Shown piece by piece: positions 33,958 to 43,460 of a stretch of 64,000 bases of DNA. The DNA is from Novosphingobium aureum (lineage in GTDB: Bacteria > Pseudomonadota > Alphaproteobacteria > Sphingomonadales > Sphingomonadaceae). Positions within the stretch are counted from its first letter, which is position 1, and every line of letters begins with the position of its first letter. The position numbers were made by a program, and so were the translations under genes. The stretch lies in assembly GCF_015865035.1 (NCBI RefSeq), contig NZ_JADZGI010000001.1, forward strand, positions 248,001 to 312,000, read 5' to 3'. The notes beneath the pieces are model-generated. The model searched no databases. It had not been told where the DNA came from and saw only the letters and a program-made list of their open reading frames with translations.

Positions 33958-36900
33958 TCAGTCTCGTGAGGGATAGACCGGATAGGCCGGGCGTGCCGGG
34001 ACCGGCGCGGGCGGGTTTTCCGCGAGCTGTTGCAGCGCGATCGCCACGGCTGCCTCGAGCTGGGGATCGTGCCCCTGCGCGACCAGCTTGGGGTCCTGCT
34101 CCACCTCGACGTCGGGGGCTACGCCATGGTTCTCCACGTCCCAGCTGCCGTTGGGATTGTAGAGCCCGACGCTGGGCGCAGTGACGCGGCCGCCGTCCAT
34201 CAGCACGGGAACGTCCCCGATGCCGACCAGGCCGCCCCAGGTGCGCTTGCCCACCAGCGTGCCAAGGCCCATGCGTTTGAACATCCAGGGCAGGGCATCG
34301 CCGCCCGAGCCCGATTGTTCGTTGGCGAGCATGACCTTGGGTCCGTAGATCGCTGCGTTGGGCGAGACCTCGACCGAACCATAGCGCGGGGCGAGGTAGG
34401 ACAGCGGCTTTCGCGCCATGACCTCGACGATGTAGTCCGCCAGCTGGCCGCCGTTGTTGAAGCGCTCGTCGATGATCGCGCCGAGCTTGTCGCGCTGCGC
34501 GAAATAGGAGCGGTTGAAGTAGGTGAAGCCGCCCTCGGCGGTGTCGGGCACGTGGACGTAGGCGAGCTTGCCGCCGGAAAGTTCATCCACCTTGGCGCGG
34601 CTGTCCTCCATCCAGGCGAGCTGGCGCAGTGCGAATTCGTCGTCGACCGGGACCACGGTGACCGTGCGCGCGCCCTGACCCTGCGCATTGCCGATCCGCA
34701 GCCGGGTCGGCTTGCCGGCGGTGCCCTCGAGCCATTTCTGCACGCCGCTCGAGGTGTCGACGGCAACGCCGTTGATTGCGAGGAGGCAGTCGCCGGTGGC
34801 GATGGCGAGCCCGGGCTGGACCAGCGGCGAGCGGACTTCGGGCATGAGCGTGCTGCCACCGTAGATCCGGCTGAAGCAGAAGCGGCCCGATCGCTGGGTG
34901 TAGTCGGCACCGAGCAGGCCGCCCGGGACCTTGTCGGCATTGGGAATCGCACCGCCGAAACCGCGCAAGTGACCGACCGAAAAACCGGTCAGCATTTCCT
35001 GGAAGACGTAGTTGAGGTCGCTGCGCGAATGCAGGCCGTCGACCAGCGGCTGCAGCGCGGCCTGCGCTGCGCGGGTGTCGTAGCCATGGAAGTTCGCATC
35101 GTAGAAGTAGGCGCGTTCGAGCCGCCAGACCTCCCGGTACATCTGCTCCCATTCGGCCTTGGGATCGGTCATGACCTGTATCGCGGCGAGTGCGGGGCTC
35201 TCGACGTCGTCGCCGTCGGCCTTCTCGTCGGCGGGGACGAGCGTCCATTGCGGTGCGCCGCCGCCTTCGCCTGCCCCTTCGGGCAAAGAGGCGAGCAGGA
35301 TCTTCTTGCCACCGGCGGCGAGTTCGTAGTCGAGCACCCCTTCGGCGAGGACCTCGGCCTTGCGCTCCTCGGGGTCCCAGCGCTTGAGCGTGCCGGTGGG
35401 GCCGCCGAACATGCTCAGCGCCTCGTTCTCGATCCAGTAGAGCGAGCCTTCGAGCCCGGCCTGCAAGCCGCGATAGCCGCGTGGTGGCAGCGGCAGCGTG
35501 ACGGTGCGCGCAAGGATCGCGGCGCTCTTCAGTCCGGCAAGGTCGATTGCGGTCGTCGCGGGGGCGTCGTCCTTCTTGGCCTTCTTGTCCTTGCTGGCGT
35601 CGCCGCCTTCATCCTTCTCGTCTGTCTCGCCCGCTTCCTCGTCGGAGCGCGGGGCGACGGGCGAGGGCGTCTTGGCGAGGAGCGGCAGGGCGTAGATCGA
35701 ACCCGTGACCGAATAGAGATCGCTGGTCATGTCGATGCCGGCCTGGACCGGACCGGCATTGTTGCTGGCGAGGTAGTAGAGCACCTTGCCTTCGGCATCG
35801 AAGGCCGGGTTCATCGCATCGACCATCGGGTCGGTCAGCACCGTCTCGCTTCCGGTCGCGAGCGAGCGCAGCACCAGCACGTGCTGGTGGTTGGGCTCGG
35901 AGCGGGGAAAAACGAGCCAGCGCGAATCGGGCGAGAAGGCCGCGGTGTAGCTCGAGGCCGAAAAGCCGCCGTAGGTATTGGTGTCCAGGATGACGCTTGC
36001 CTTGCCCGTCGCTAGGTCGGCGAGCCAGAGGCGGTCCCGGTTGTCGTGGAATACCAGCTTCTTCGCATCGGGCGACCATGCGGGCTCGAAGTAGTAGGTC
36101 GCACCGGCATCAAGCGCGATGCTGCGGGTCTTTCCGGGCGTGGCATCCTCGTCCTCGCCCACGTCCTGCACCATCAGCGCATACTGGCCGCCAGCATCGG
36201 AGAAGTAGGCGATCGCCTTGCCGTCCGGGCTCCAGGCCGGGGCGCGCTCCATCGAGCCGGGGCTATGCGTGAGGTTGCGCGGCGCGCCGTACTTGGCAGG
36301 CACGGTGACGATCTCGCCATGGGCCTCGACGACGACGCGCTTGCCGCTCGGTGAGGGGCGCACGCTCTCGACCTCGTCGCCGACGCCGAGCAGGCGCGGG
36401 CGCACGTCGGGCATGTCGCCGCTCACCGTGATCGGCACGCGCACCGGCTCGCCGCCGGGCACCAGCGTGTAGATCTGCCCGAGCCGGTCGAAGATCAGCG
36501 ACTGCCCGTCGGTCGCGAGCGAGCGGATCGCAGGGCCATCGTTGCGCCATACCAGGCTCACCGCGCCGCTCGCCGGGTCCCAGGCATGGATCGAGATCGG
36601 GCCGTCGCGCCCGGACAGGAAGTAGACCTTGCCGCCAAGGTAGACCGGCGCGAAGTCGGCCTCGACGCCGTGAGGCACCTCGCGGCTCTCGAGCGTGTCG
36701 AGGTCGGTCAGCCACAGCCTGCCTGCCGTGCCGCCACGATAGTTGCCCCAGGATACGAAGGAGCGGAAGCCGTAGCCGAAGGCCGGGGCGATCCGGTTGT
36801 AGACGATGGCGCGACCACCCGGCGCATAGGCGCCTTCGTAGGCGCTGGGCAGCGGCAGGTCGCTGGCGACGCCGCCGCTCGCGGCCACGGTGTAGAGCCG

Positions 36901-37311
36901 CGCCGTACGCACCTTGCGGTCGCGGCTCGAGCGGAACAGCACCGAGGCGCCGTCCTCGCTCCAGCCGACCGGGACGTCGGAGGAGGGGTGCCAAGTCAGG
37001 CGCACCGGAACGCCGCCCGCGATCGGTACAGTGAAGACGTCGACGTTGCCGTCGTATTCGCCGGCGAAGGCGACGCGCGTGCCGTCGGGAGAAAGTACCG
37101 GGTTGGATTCGATCCCGACTCCGCTGGTCAGCCGGATCGCGCTGCCGCCGGTCTGCGGCACGGTCCACAAGTCACCGGCATGGACGAAGACGATGCGCCC
37201 GCCCTGCATCGTCGGCATCTGCAGGATCTGTGCTTCCTGCGCTGCGACCGGCGGCGCTGCCAGCGCGCTCGTGCCCAGCAAGGTCGCAAGCGTGAGTAGT
37301 GCGAATCGCAT
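33958..37311 (-). CDS. Tricorn-type protease (S41), exported
   Basis: 1117 residues. A Sec signal (RFALLTLATLLGTSALAAPPVAAQ) leads into beta-propeller repeats of the WD40/TolB type up to about residue 620 (for example LSPDGTRVAFAGEYDG, WSPDGKAIAYFSDAGG). A Lys/Asp-rich linker near 570-590, a tricorn core domain, a PDZ domain (about 830-900) and the S41 catalytic domain follow. The nucleophile is Ser1002 in NEQSGSGGDALPW. It ends in a Pro-rich tail. Such proteins degrade peptides in the periplasm. It is monocistronic and divergent from the flavoprotein gene. Confidence 0.92.
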   Translation of the reverse strand: MRFALLTLATLLGTSALAAPPVAAQEAQILQMPTMQGGRIVFVHAGDLWTVPQTGGSAIRLTSGVGIESNPVLSPDGTRVAFAGEYDGNVDVFTVPIAGGVPVRLTWHPSSDVPVGWSEDGASVLFRSSRDRKVRTARLYTVAASGGVASDLPLPSAYEGAYAPGGRAIVYNRIAPAFGYGFRSFVSWGNYRGGTAGRLWLTDLDTLESREVPHGVEADFAPVYLGGKVYFLSGRDGPISIHAWDPASGAVSLVWRNDGPAIRSLATDGQSLIFDRLGQIYTLVPGGEPVRVPITVSGDMPDVRPRLLGVGDEVESVRPSPSGKRVVVEAHGEIVTVPAKYGAPRNLTHSPGSMERAPAWSPDGKAIAYFSDAGGQYALMVQDVGEDEDATPGKTRSIALDAGATYYFEPAWSPDAKKLVFHDNRDRLWLADLATGKASVILDTNTYGGFSASSYTAAFSPDSRWLVFPRSEPNHQHVLVLRSLATGSETVLTDPMVDAMNPAFDAEGKVLYYLASNNAGPVQAGIDMTSDLYSVTGSIYALPLLAKTPSPVAPRSDEEAGETDEKDEGGDASKDKKAKKDDAPATTAIDLAGLKSAAILARTVTLPLPPRGYRGLQAGLEGSLYWIENEALSMFGGPTGTLKRWDPEERKAEVLAEGVLDYELAAGGKKILLASLPEGAGEGGGAPQWTLVPADEKADGDDVESPALAAIQVMTDPKAEWEQMYREVWRLERAYFYDANFHGYDTRAAQAALQPLVDGLHSRSDLNYVFQEMLTGFSVGHLRGFGGAIPNADKVPGGLLGADYTQRSGRFCFSRIYGGSTLMPEVRSPLVQPGLAIATGDCLLAINGVAVDTSSGVQKWLEGTAGKPTRLRIGNAQGQGARTVTVVPVDDEFALRQLAWMEDSRAKVDELSGGKLAYVHVPDTAEGGFTYFNRSYFAQRDKLGAIIDERFNNGGQLADYIVEVMARKPLSYLAPRYGSVEVSPNAAIYGPKVMLANEQSGSGGDALPWMFKRMGLGTLVGKRTWGGLVGIGDVPVLMDGGRVTAPSVGLYNPNGSWDVENHGVAPDVEVEQDPKLVAQGHDPQLEAAVAIALQQLAENPPAPVPARPAYPVYPSRD

Positions 37312-37410
37312 CGTCAGCCCCCTCGTTCTGTGCGGGGATGATTGCGGCTGGCTGCCTTGCTGCCAAGTACCTCGAAATTGCTACGCATTTTGCCGGAGGC
37401 GATGCCGGGT

Positions 37411-37463
37411 CCTGTGCTTTGTCACAGGTGTCGATGCGGCCATCGCGTAATTACAACCGTTGT
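37411..37463. promoter_or_regulatory. Inverted repeats in the flavoprotein promoter region
   Basis: CCTGTG/CACAGG (37411-37416 and 37423-37428) and ACAAC-C-GTTGT (37453-37463) lie 65-120 bases upstream of the flavoprotein start. Either could be the operator of the TetR-type protein encoded after that gene. Confidence 0.35.
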
Positions 37464-37527
37464 TGCAAAAAGCGGGGCGAAAGCGATCGTCCCCTGTGCG
37501 CCCGAGCGCACGGACAATGGGAGAGTG

Positions 37528-39186
37528 ATGATGAGCGAGAGCGAAACCTGGGACCTCGAGGCCGACGTCGTCGTGCTCGGCTCGGGCGGCGCGGCCATGA
37601 CCGCGGCGATCACCGCCAAGGATTTCGGTGCCGAGAACGTGGTGATCCTCGAGAAGACCGGCATGGTCGGCGGCACCACCGCGATGTCGGGCGGCATGCT
37701 GTGGATTCCGGGCAACCACCACCAGCTCGAGGCCGGTATCGAGGACGACGACGAGGACATCGTCGCTTATCTCGACGCGCTCGCGCCCGGCCAGCTCGAT
37801 CCCGACACGCTCATGGCCTTCATGGAGCGCGGGCCCGAGATGCTGCGCTACTTTGCCGAGAAGACCCCGGTACGTTTCCACACCTTCACCGACTTTCCCG
37901 ACTATCAGCCCTACATGCCCGGCGCGAAGCCCGATGGCGGACGTTCGCTCGACAATGCGGCCTTCGCCTTCGACCGGCTGGGCAAGTGGGCGGGCCGGGT
38001 CAATCCCAGCAAGATGGCCTATCCCTTGCGTGGCAGCCTGCAGGAGGCGATCACCGGCGGGCTCGACGAGGCGACGCTCGCCGAGCGCGAGGCGCACGAC
38101 TATCGCGGGCTGGGCCAGGCGCTTGCCGGTTCGCTGTTCCTCGCGGTGATCGAGCGCGGCATCCCGGTCGAGTTCGAGAAGCGCGCGCGCCATCTCGTCA
38201 AGGACGGCGAGCGGGTGATCGGCGTGGTCGCCGAGGATGCCGGCGGCAAGGAATACAAGGTGCGCGCGCGGCGCGGGGTGGTCATCGCGACGGGGGGCTT
38301 CGAATGGAACGAGGAGCTCGTCCAGACTTTCCTGCGCGGTCCGCTCACCGGGCCCGTCAGTGTCCCCGAGAACGAGGGCGACGGACTGCTCATGGCGATC
38401 GAGGCGGGCGCGAAGCTGGGCAACATGAGCCATGCCTACTGGATGCAGAGCGTGCTCGAGTTCGAACCGCAACACCGCGCTGCCAAGGCCAACTACCTGC
38501 TCGCCTCGGACGAGCGCGCCAAGCCCGGAGCGATCCTCGTCAACAAGACGGGCAAGCGCTTCGTCAACGAGGCGGCCAACTACAATGCGCTGGGCAAGGC
38601 GCTGCATGCCTTCGATGCGGGCACGCATAGCTATGCGAACCTACCCTACTGGCTGATCATCGACCAGCGCTACCGCGACAAGTACCATACATTCAACACG
38701 CCGGCCGGCGGCCCGGTGCCCTCGTTCATGATGCAGGCCGACACGCTCGAGGAACTGGCGGACAAGGCCGGGATCGACCCCAAGGGGCTGACCGCGACCG
38801 TCGCGCGTTTCAACGAGATGGTGCGAAACGGCCATGACGATGACTTCAATCGCGGCGACAACACTTACGACAACTTCTATATGTGGGGCGACATGGACTA
38901 CGATCCGCCGCACCGCACGCTCGGCGCGATCGAGACCGGCCCGTTCTTTGCGGTGAAGATGGAAGCCGGGGCCCTTGGCACCGCGGGCGGTCCGCGCACC
39001 AATGCGGATGCGCAGGTGGTCGACTGGAACGGCAATCCCATCCCCGGCCTTTATGCCGCAGGCAATGCCATGGCTGCGGTACTGGGCGAGTCCTACGGCG
39101 GTGCGGGCGGAACGCTCGGGCCGGGCATGACCTTCGGCTACATCGCCGGGCGTCATCTCGCCGAGCAATTGCCCAACCGGCCCTGA
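37528..39186 (+). CDS. FAD-dependent oxidoreductase of the fumarate reductase/3-ketosteroid dehydrogenase type
   Basis: 552 residues. The FAD fingerprint is DVVVLGSGGAAMTAAITA at the N-terminus, then KTGMVGGTTAMSGGMLWIP. The central catalytic or capping domain is followed by the second FAD segment GLYAAGNAMAAVLGESYGGAGG. The closing Gly-rich part (TLGPGMTFGYIAGRHLAE) is typical of ketosteroid 1-dehydrogenases and related enzymes. The substrate may be a steroid or another cyclic ketone. GGGAG precedes two adjacent ATGs (37528, 37531). Confidence 0.85.
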   Translation: MMSESETWDLEADVVVLGSGGAAMTAAITAKDFGAENVVILEKTGMVGGTTAMSGGMLWIPGNHHQLEAGIEDDDEDIVAYLDALAPGQLDPDTLMAFMERGPEMLRYFAEKTPVRFHTFTDFPDYQPYMPGAKPDGGRSLDNAAFAFDRLGKWAGRVNPSKMAYPLRGSLQEAITGGLDEATLAEREAHDYRGLGQALAGSLFLAVIERGIPVEFEKRARHLVKDGERVIGVVAEDAGGKEYKVRARRGVVIATGGFEWNEELVQTFLRGPLTGPVSVPENEGDGLLMAIEAGAKLGNMSHAYWMQSVLEFEPQHRAAKANYLLASDERAKPGAILVNKTGKRFVNEAANYNALGKALHAFDAGTHSYANLPYWLIIDQRYRDKYHTFNTPAGGPVPSFMMQADTLEELADKAGIDPKGLTATVARFNEMVRNGHDDDFNRGDNTYDNFYMWGDMDYDPPHRTLGAIETGPFFAVKMEAGALGTAGGPRTNADAQVVDWNGNPIPGLYAAGNAMAAVLGESYGGAGGTLGPGMTFGYIAGRHLAEQLPNRP

Positions 39187-39211
39187 GAGATTGACTGCGG
39201 CCCCGTGCGCT

Positions 39212-39805
39212 TCAGTCCGGGGTCGCTGCCAGCGCTGGAACGGTGCTTTCGAGCAGCAGGCGGAGGATCTCGCGCTGGCGCTGCGCGGGCCAGTTCTCGG
39301 GATCGTAGACCGCCTGGGTCGCGATCCCGGCGGCGCTGCTGAGCAGCGCCTGCGCCACAAGTCGGCTCTGCGCGCCTTCGCGCATGGCGCCCGAGCCGAT
39401 GATGGCGCGGTGGAACAGCTCGACCGACTCGCGGCTGCGCTGGCGCTGCTCGGCGAGGAAGTTCGCATCGCTCGTCGCCAGCCCCCAGAACGCCAGCCAG
39501 ATGCGCCAGCTCTCGTTCCGTTCGACATCGAGCGGAAGCACGGCGGCGAGGCTGTCGAGCAGGTCGCCGCCCTCGCGGGTGATCGCTTCGACCCGCGCCA
39601 CCGTCTGCTTCATGCGCAGGCGATAGACACACATCAGCAGTTCGTGCTTGCTCTTGAAGTAGTGCGACACGATCGAGGTCGAATAGCCGGCAAGCTCGGC
39701 CACGTCGCGGATGCGCGTGCCCTCGATGCCGCGCTGGGCGATCATCCGGGCGGCGATCTCGGCGACCTCTTCGCGGCGGGCGTCGTGGTCGACGATCTTG
39801 GGCAT
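39212..39805 (-). CDS. TetR/AcrR family transcriptional regulator
   Basis: 197 residues. The N-terminal HTH is EIAARMIAQRGIEGTRIRDVAELAGYSTSIVSHYFKSK, with the usual YYF-type helix end written here as SHYFKSK. The C-terminal ligand domain is all helical. The start MPKIVDHDARREE is typical of a BetI-like subgroup, which has Pro-Lys-Ile/Val-Val-Asp at the start. It converges on the flavoprotein gene and is divergent from the SPFH gene cluster; either may be its target. Confidence 0.88.
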   Translation of the reverse strand: MPKIVDHDARREEVAEIAARMIAQRGIEGTRIRDVAELAGYSTSIVSHYFKSKHELLMCVYRLRMKQTVARVEAITREGGDLLDSLAAVLPLDVERNESWRIWLAFWGLATSDANFLAEQRQRSRESVELFHRAIIGSGAMREGAQSRLVAQALLSSAAGIATQAVYDPENWPAQRQREILRLLLESTVPALAATPD

Positions 39806-40034
39806 CTGGCGCGCGTGAATCCTGCTTGCGGGGCATGGCAGGCCCCCTTGACCAGCCCATCCCTGCGGTATTGCCAAGAGTAGTCGTCGCGAGCGGCGCG
39901 TGACAAGCCTCACGGCGCGCAGCTGGCGCTTGTCCTAGGGTTCTGCTCCTGGACGATGCCGGATTGTGCAGCGATCGATTGCCTTGCGGCCAGCGGGCAC
40001 TATCATCGCTGCCAGAGGCAGTGGTGAGAGCAGC

Positions 40035-41030
40035 ATGTTCGAATTCCTGAAGAAGCAGTTCGTCGACGTCATCGAGTGGCTGGAGAAGCCCGGCGAACTG
40101 GCCTGGCGCGTGCCGTTCCAAGATCGCGAGATCCAGAACGGGGCGCAGCTCACGGTGCGCGAGGGTCAGGTGGCGGTCTTCGTCAACGAGGGCTGTGTCG
40201 CCGATATCTTCGAGGCGGGGCTGCACCGCCTCGACACCGCCAACCTGCCGGTGCTCACCAATCTGATGAACTGGGACAAGGGCTTCAAGTCGCCCTTCAA
40301 GTCCGACGTCGTGTTCCTCTCGCGCAAGGAGCAGCAGGGCCTCAAATGGGGCACCGCGCAGCCGATCACCGTGCGCGATGCGGAACTGGGCGCACTGCGC
40401 CTGCGCGCCTTTGGCAGCTATTCGTTCCGCATCCGCGATACCGAGACTTTCATCGAACGCGTCGTCGGCACGCTCGAGGGCGTCATCGTATCGGCGCTCG
40501 AGCCGCAGCTGCGCGCCGCGATCCAGACCGCCATCGCCACTGCGCTGGGTGGGGGCGGGATCGCCTTCCTCGATCTCGCCGCGAACCAGAGCGCGTTGTC
40601 GGACAGGATCAAGACCGAGGTCGATGCCGCCTTCGCGCAGTGGGGCATCGAATGCCTCAGCTTCTACGTCGAGAGCATCTCGCTGCCCGAGGAAGTCCAG
40701 GCCCACCTCGACAAGGGCTCCTCGATGCGTGTGCTCGGCGATCTAGGCCAGTACACCCGCTTCCAGGCGGCCGAGGCGATCGAGGCGGCAGCGGGCCAGG
40801 ATACCGGCCTTGCCGGGCTGGGGGCAGGCGTTGCCGCGGCCGGTGCACTGGGCAGCGCGATGGCCGGCAGCTTCAGCGCGACCGGCACGGCGGCGCAGGG
40901 CGGGGGCGACACCGTTGGCGAAGACCCGATCGCGACGATCGAGAAGCTGCACAAGCTGGTCTCGATCGGTGCGCTCAGCCAGGAGGAATTCGACGCCAAG
41001 AAGGCCGAGCTGCTCGCGCGTATCCGCTGA
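40035..41030 (+). CDS. SPFH-domain (YdjI/virion-core type) protein with C-terminal SHOCT segment
   Basis: 331 residues. N-terminal SPFH-like region: FEFLKKQFVDVIEW, then LTVREGQVAVFVNEG, RAFGSYSFRIRD and an alpha-helical stretch up to about residue 235. A Gly/Ala-rich linker (about 255-290) leads to a SHOCT motif, IEKLHKLVSIGALSQEEFDAKKAELLARI. SPFH proteins form membrane-linked oligomers. It opens the polyamine-linked cluster. ATG at 40035 chosen because MFEFLKKQF is the usual family start. Confidence 0.85.
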   Translation: MFEFLKKQFVDVIEWLEKPGELAWRVPFQDREIQNGAQLTVREGQVAVFVNEGCVADIFEAGLHRLDTANLPVLTNLMNWDKGFKSPFKSDVVFLSRKEQQGLKWGTAQPITVRDAELGALRLRAFGSYSFRIRDTETFIERVVGTLEGVIVSALEPQLRAAIQTAIATALGGGGIAFLDLAANQSALSDRIKTEVDAAFAQWGIECLSFYVESISLPEEVQAHLDKGSSMRVLGDLGQYTRFQAAEAIEAAAGQDTGLAGLGAGVAAAGALGSAMAGSFSATGTAAQGGGDTVGEDPIATIEKLHKLVSIGALSQEEFDAKKAELLARIR

Positions 41031-41099
41031 GCCGGGCGCCTTGCGCCAGCGCGCGCGAGGCGAGGCATCAAGGCTCGAATCCGGGGGGATCTTCAAGGG

Positions 41100-41762
41100 G
41101 TGATCAACTGTCCGTCCTGCGGCGCGGCCCTGACCTTGCGCAGCGCCGCGCAAGTCTATTCCACCTGCAGCTATTGCCAATCGCTCGTCCTGCACAGCGC
41201 GCTGGGCATCGAGGATCTGGGCAAGGTCGCAGTGCTGCCCTTCGACATGTCGCCGATCCGGCTCGGCACGCGGCTGCGTGTGGAGCAGGACCGGTTCCAC
41301 GTCGTAGGCCGGGTGCGCTGGGGCTGGAGCGGCGGCGCGTGGAACGAGTGGCTGCTCGAGGCGGGCGATGGCAGCCCGGCCTGGCTGGCCGAGGCGATGG
41401 GCATGTACCTCTTCACCCGCGAATGTCACGCGCTGGGCGATGATCCGGTGGTCGTCGCGTTCGCGAGCGGCCGCGAGCCGCAACTGGGCCAGGCGATCCT
41501 GCTCGACGGCACGCTGCTGCGCGCGACCGACATCAAGGCGGCGCAGTGCCTTGGCAGCGAGGGCGACCTGCCTTTCGCGACCCTGCCGGGGACCGAACTG
41601 GTCAACGCCGATTTCCGCAGCCGCACCGGTGCCGCACTCTCGCTCCAGCGGCAGGGCGAAAGCGTCTCGGCATGGTTCGGGCACTTTTGCGAACTCGTCG
41701 ATCTCGAACCTGAGGGGCTGCGCGAGATCGAGGGCTGGCCACTGCCCGAGGCGCTGCGATGA
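41100..41762 (+). CDS. DUF4178 protein with N-terminal zinc ribbon
   Basis: 220 residues. CPSCGAALTLRS and CSYCQSLVL form a CxxC-x20-CxxC zinc ribbon in the first 30 residues. A DUF4178 beta-rich domain follows (FHVVGRVRWGWSGGAWNEWLLEA). A second, weaker copy of that domain may lie after residue 110. No membrane segment. The start is GTG at 41100 right after AAGGG. The stop overlaps the next ATG (ATGA), so the two DUF4178 genes are coupled. Confidence 0.85.
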   Translation: MINCPSCGAALTLRSAAQVYSTCSYCQSLVLHSALGIEDLGKVAVLPFDMSPIRLGTRLRVEQDRFHVVGRVRWGWSGGAWNEWLLEAGDGSPAWLAEAMGMYLFTRECHALGDDPVVVAFASGREPQLGQAILLDGTLLRATDIKAAQCLGSEGDLPFATLPGTELVNADFRSRTGAALSLQRQGESVSAWFGHFCELVDLEPEGLREIEGWPLPEALR

Positions 41763-43021
41763 GCACGCCGGCGCAGGGACCCGCAACCGTTGTGTGCCCG
41801 CACTGCGGGGGCACGATCGATCTGCGCGCGGCGGGCTACTCGGTCAATCTGGGCTGCGTCTATTGCGGCTCGCTCCTCGACGTTTCGCGGCCCGACGTGG
41901 CGCTGATCCGCAAGCACGACCGCGCGCAGGCCCGGTTCGCCATGGACCTGGGCATGCGCGGCACGCTGTTCGAGCGCGAATGGGCCGTGATCGGGGCGAT
42001 GCGGCGCAAGGACAACTCCGGCTCCTGGCGCGAGTACCTGCTCTACAACCCCTATTTCGGCTATCGCTGGCTGGTCGAGTGGGAGGGCGAATGGCAGTTC
42101 GGCACGATGCTGCTCGACCTGCCCGAGGGGGACGAGGATGCGGTAACCTGGCGCGGCCAGCGCTACGAGCGGCAATGGGACCCGCAGGTCGCGGTAACGG
42201 GCGCCGTGACCGGTGAATTCTACTGGCGCGTCGCCAATGGCGACCGCGCGCGCTGCGTCAGCTTCGAGCGCGCAGGGGCCACGCTCTCGCGCGAAGAGGT
42301 CGATGGCGAGGTGACCTGGACCCAGCTCGTTCCGGTCGATGCGGACGAGATCAAGCAGGCCTTCGGTCTCGACGGGCGGCGCATGTCGCGTGCGCCCGGG
42401 CGCTCCTCGCTGGCGGGCAAGCCGCTCGGCGTCGAGAACGACGACCTGCCCTACATGATGCTCGCAGGGCTTGGGGTGGCGATCGTGACGCTCCTGTTCA
42501 TGGTCTTCATCGCAGGGCCGGTGGACCGGATCGAGGGCAGCGTTGCCGCGCCTTACGGCGAGACGCTGGAAGGCGTGCAGATCGGTACGCTCGAGGTCCG
42601 GCGCGACTGGCAGTTCGTGCGGGTCAAGGCGCGCGGGCGCGAGTTCGACAACCGCTGGGTCGATCTCGACTATGCCCTCGTCAGCCGCGAGACCGGACAG
42701 GCGACCGGCGGCTACGGGCTGGTCGAGCATTATTCCGGGCGCGACAGCGATGGCCGCTGGACCGAGGGGGACCGCCGCTCGAACATCCTGCTCGGCCGTC
42801 TGCCGCGCGGCACTTACGACGTCTACGTCGATGCCGCCGCACACGTCTGGCCGCGCGACGGCGTGCCCATTTACGCCAATGGCTGGGTCGCGGCCGAGAC
42901 GCTGCCGGTGACCATCGTCGCCGAGACAGGAGGCCTTCCCTGGAGCAACTGGTTCGCGCTTGTCGTCCTGCTCTTCATATGGCCGGGGCTGATCATCTGG
43001 CACCGCATCCGCAAATCGTGA
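41759..43021 (+). CDS. DUF4178 protein with zinc ribbon and membrane segments
   Basis: 420 residues. Zinc ribbon CPHCGGTIDLRA and CVYCGSLLDVS in the first 45 residues; DUF4178 core FEREWAVIGAMRRKDNSG with WREYLLYNPYFGYRWLVE near 75-115. A membrane helix lies near 233-253 (LAGLGVAIVTLLFMVFIAG). A periplasmic-like beta domain follows, and a last membrane helix near 398-415 (FALVVLLFIWPGLIIW). It is coupled to the first DUF4178 gene, suggesting that the soluble and membrane forms work together. Confidence 0.85.
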   Translation: MSTPAQGPATVVCPHCGGTIDLRAAGYSVNLGCVYCGSLLDVSRPDVALIRKHDRAQARFAMDLGMRGTLFEREWAVIGAMRRKDNSGSWREYLLYNPYFGYRWLVEWEGEWQFGTMLLDLPEGDEDAVTWRGQRYERQWDPQVAVTGAVTGEFYWRVANGDRARCVSFERAGATLSREEVDGEVTWTQLVPVDADEIKQAFGLDGRRMSRAPGRSSLAGKPLGVENDDLPYMMLAGLGVAIVTLLFMVFIAGPVDRIEGSVAAPYGETLEGVQIGTLEVRRDWQFVRVKARGREFDNRWVDLDYALVSRETGQATGGYGLVEHYSGRDSDGRWTEGDRRSNILLGRLPRGTYDVYVDAAAHVWPRDGVPIYANGWVAAETLPVTIVAETGGLPWSNWFALVVLLFIWPGLIIWHRIRKS

Positions 43022-43040
43022 CCCGGGACCACAAGACCGA

Positions 43041-43187
43041 ATGAGCACCCGCCTCGTCATCTACCTCATCCTCGCGACCAGCCTCGCGGCCTGCACGCTG
43101 CTGCTTTCGTGGTACGCCTATTCGCCCTTTTCGGACGAGGCGCACTATGGCCGCGGCTCGGTCTACGTCGGCCCCACGCATAAGTGA
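43041..43187 (+). CDS. 48-residue membrane peptide or lipoprotein-like protein
   Basis: A short frame of ATG 43041 to TGA 43187. It starts MSTRLVIYLILATSLAAC, a signal or membrane helix with a lipobox-like LAAC, and ends in a short polar part with SVYVGPTHK. It lies 19 bases after the DUF4178 stop and 63 before the DUF350 ATG in the same direction. Codon use is like its neighbours. I recognise no family; it could be a small partner of the membrane proteins in this cluster. Confidence 0.6.
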   Translation: MSTRLVIYLILATSLAACTLLLSWYAYSPFSDEAHYGRGSVYVGPTHK

Positions 43188-43250
43188 CGCACAAGTGATC
43201 CGCCGCTTTCGAACACACCGGGACTGCTATCCCGCAACCAGGAGCCTGCC

Positions 43251-43460
43251 ATGCTGACCCTGTCCGTCTTCCTCGCCACGCTGCTTTACGCGCTGCTCGG
43301 CATCGTCATCTTCATCGGCAGCTTCGTGCTGGTCGACAAGCTCACCCCGGGAGAGCTGTGGCGCGAGATCATCGAGCGCAAGAACATGGCCGTGGCGCTG
43401 CTCGCGGGCGCGGTCGCGATCGGCATCTCGAACATCATCGCCGCCGCCGTGCATGGCTGA
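43251..43460 (+). CDS. DUF350 membrane protein
   Basis: 69 residues with two membrane helices (about 5-27 and 47-65) joined by a short charged loop (DKLTPGELWREIIERKN). The motif KNMAVALLAGAVAIGISNIIAAA is the DUF350 signature. AGGAG is seven bases before the ATG. The stop overlaps the spermidine synthase gene by eight bases. DUF350 proteins occur in several clusters with polyamine or glutathionylspermidine enzymes. Confidence 0.9.
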   Translation: MLTLSVFLATLLYALLGIVIFIGSFVLVDKLTPGELWREIIERKNMAVALLAGAVAIGISNIIAAAVHG

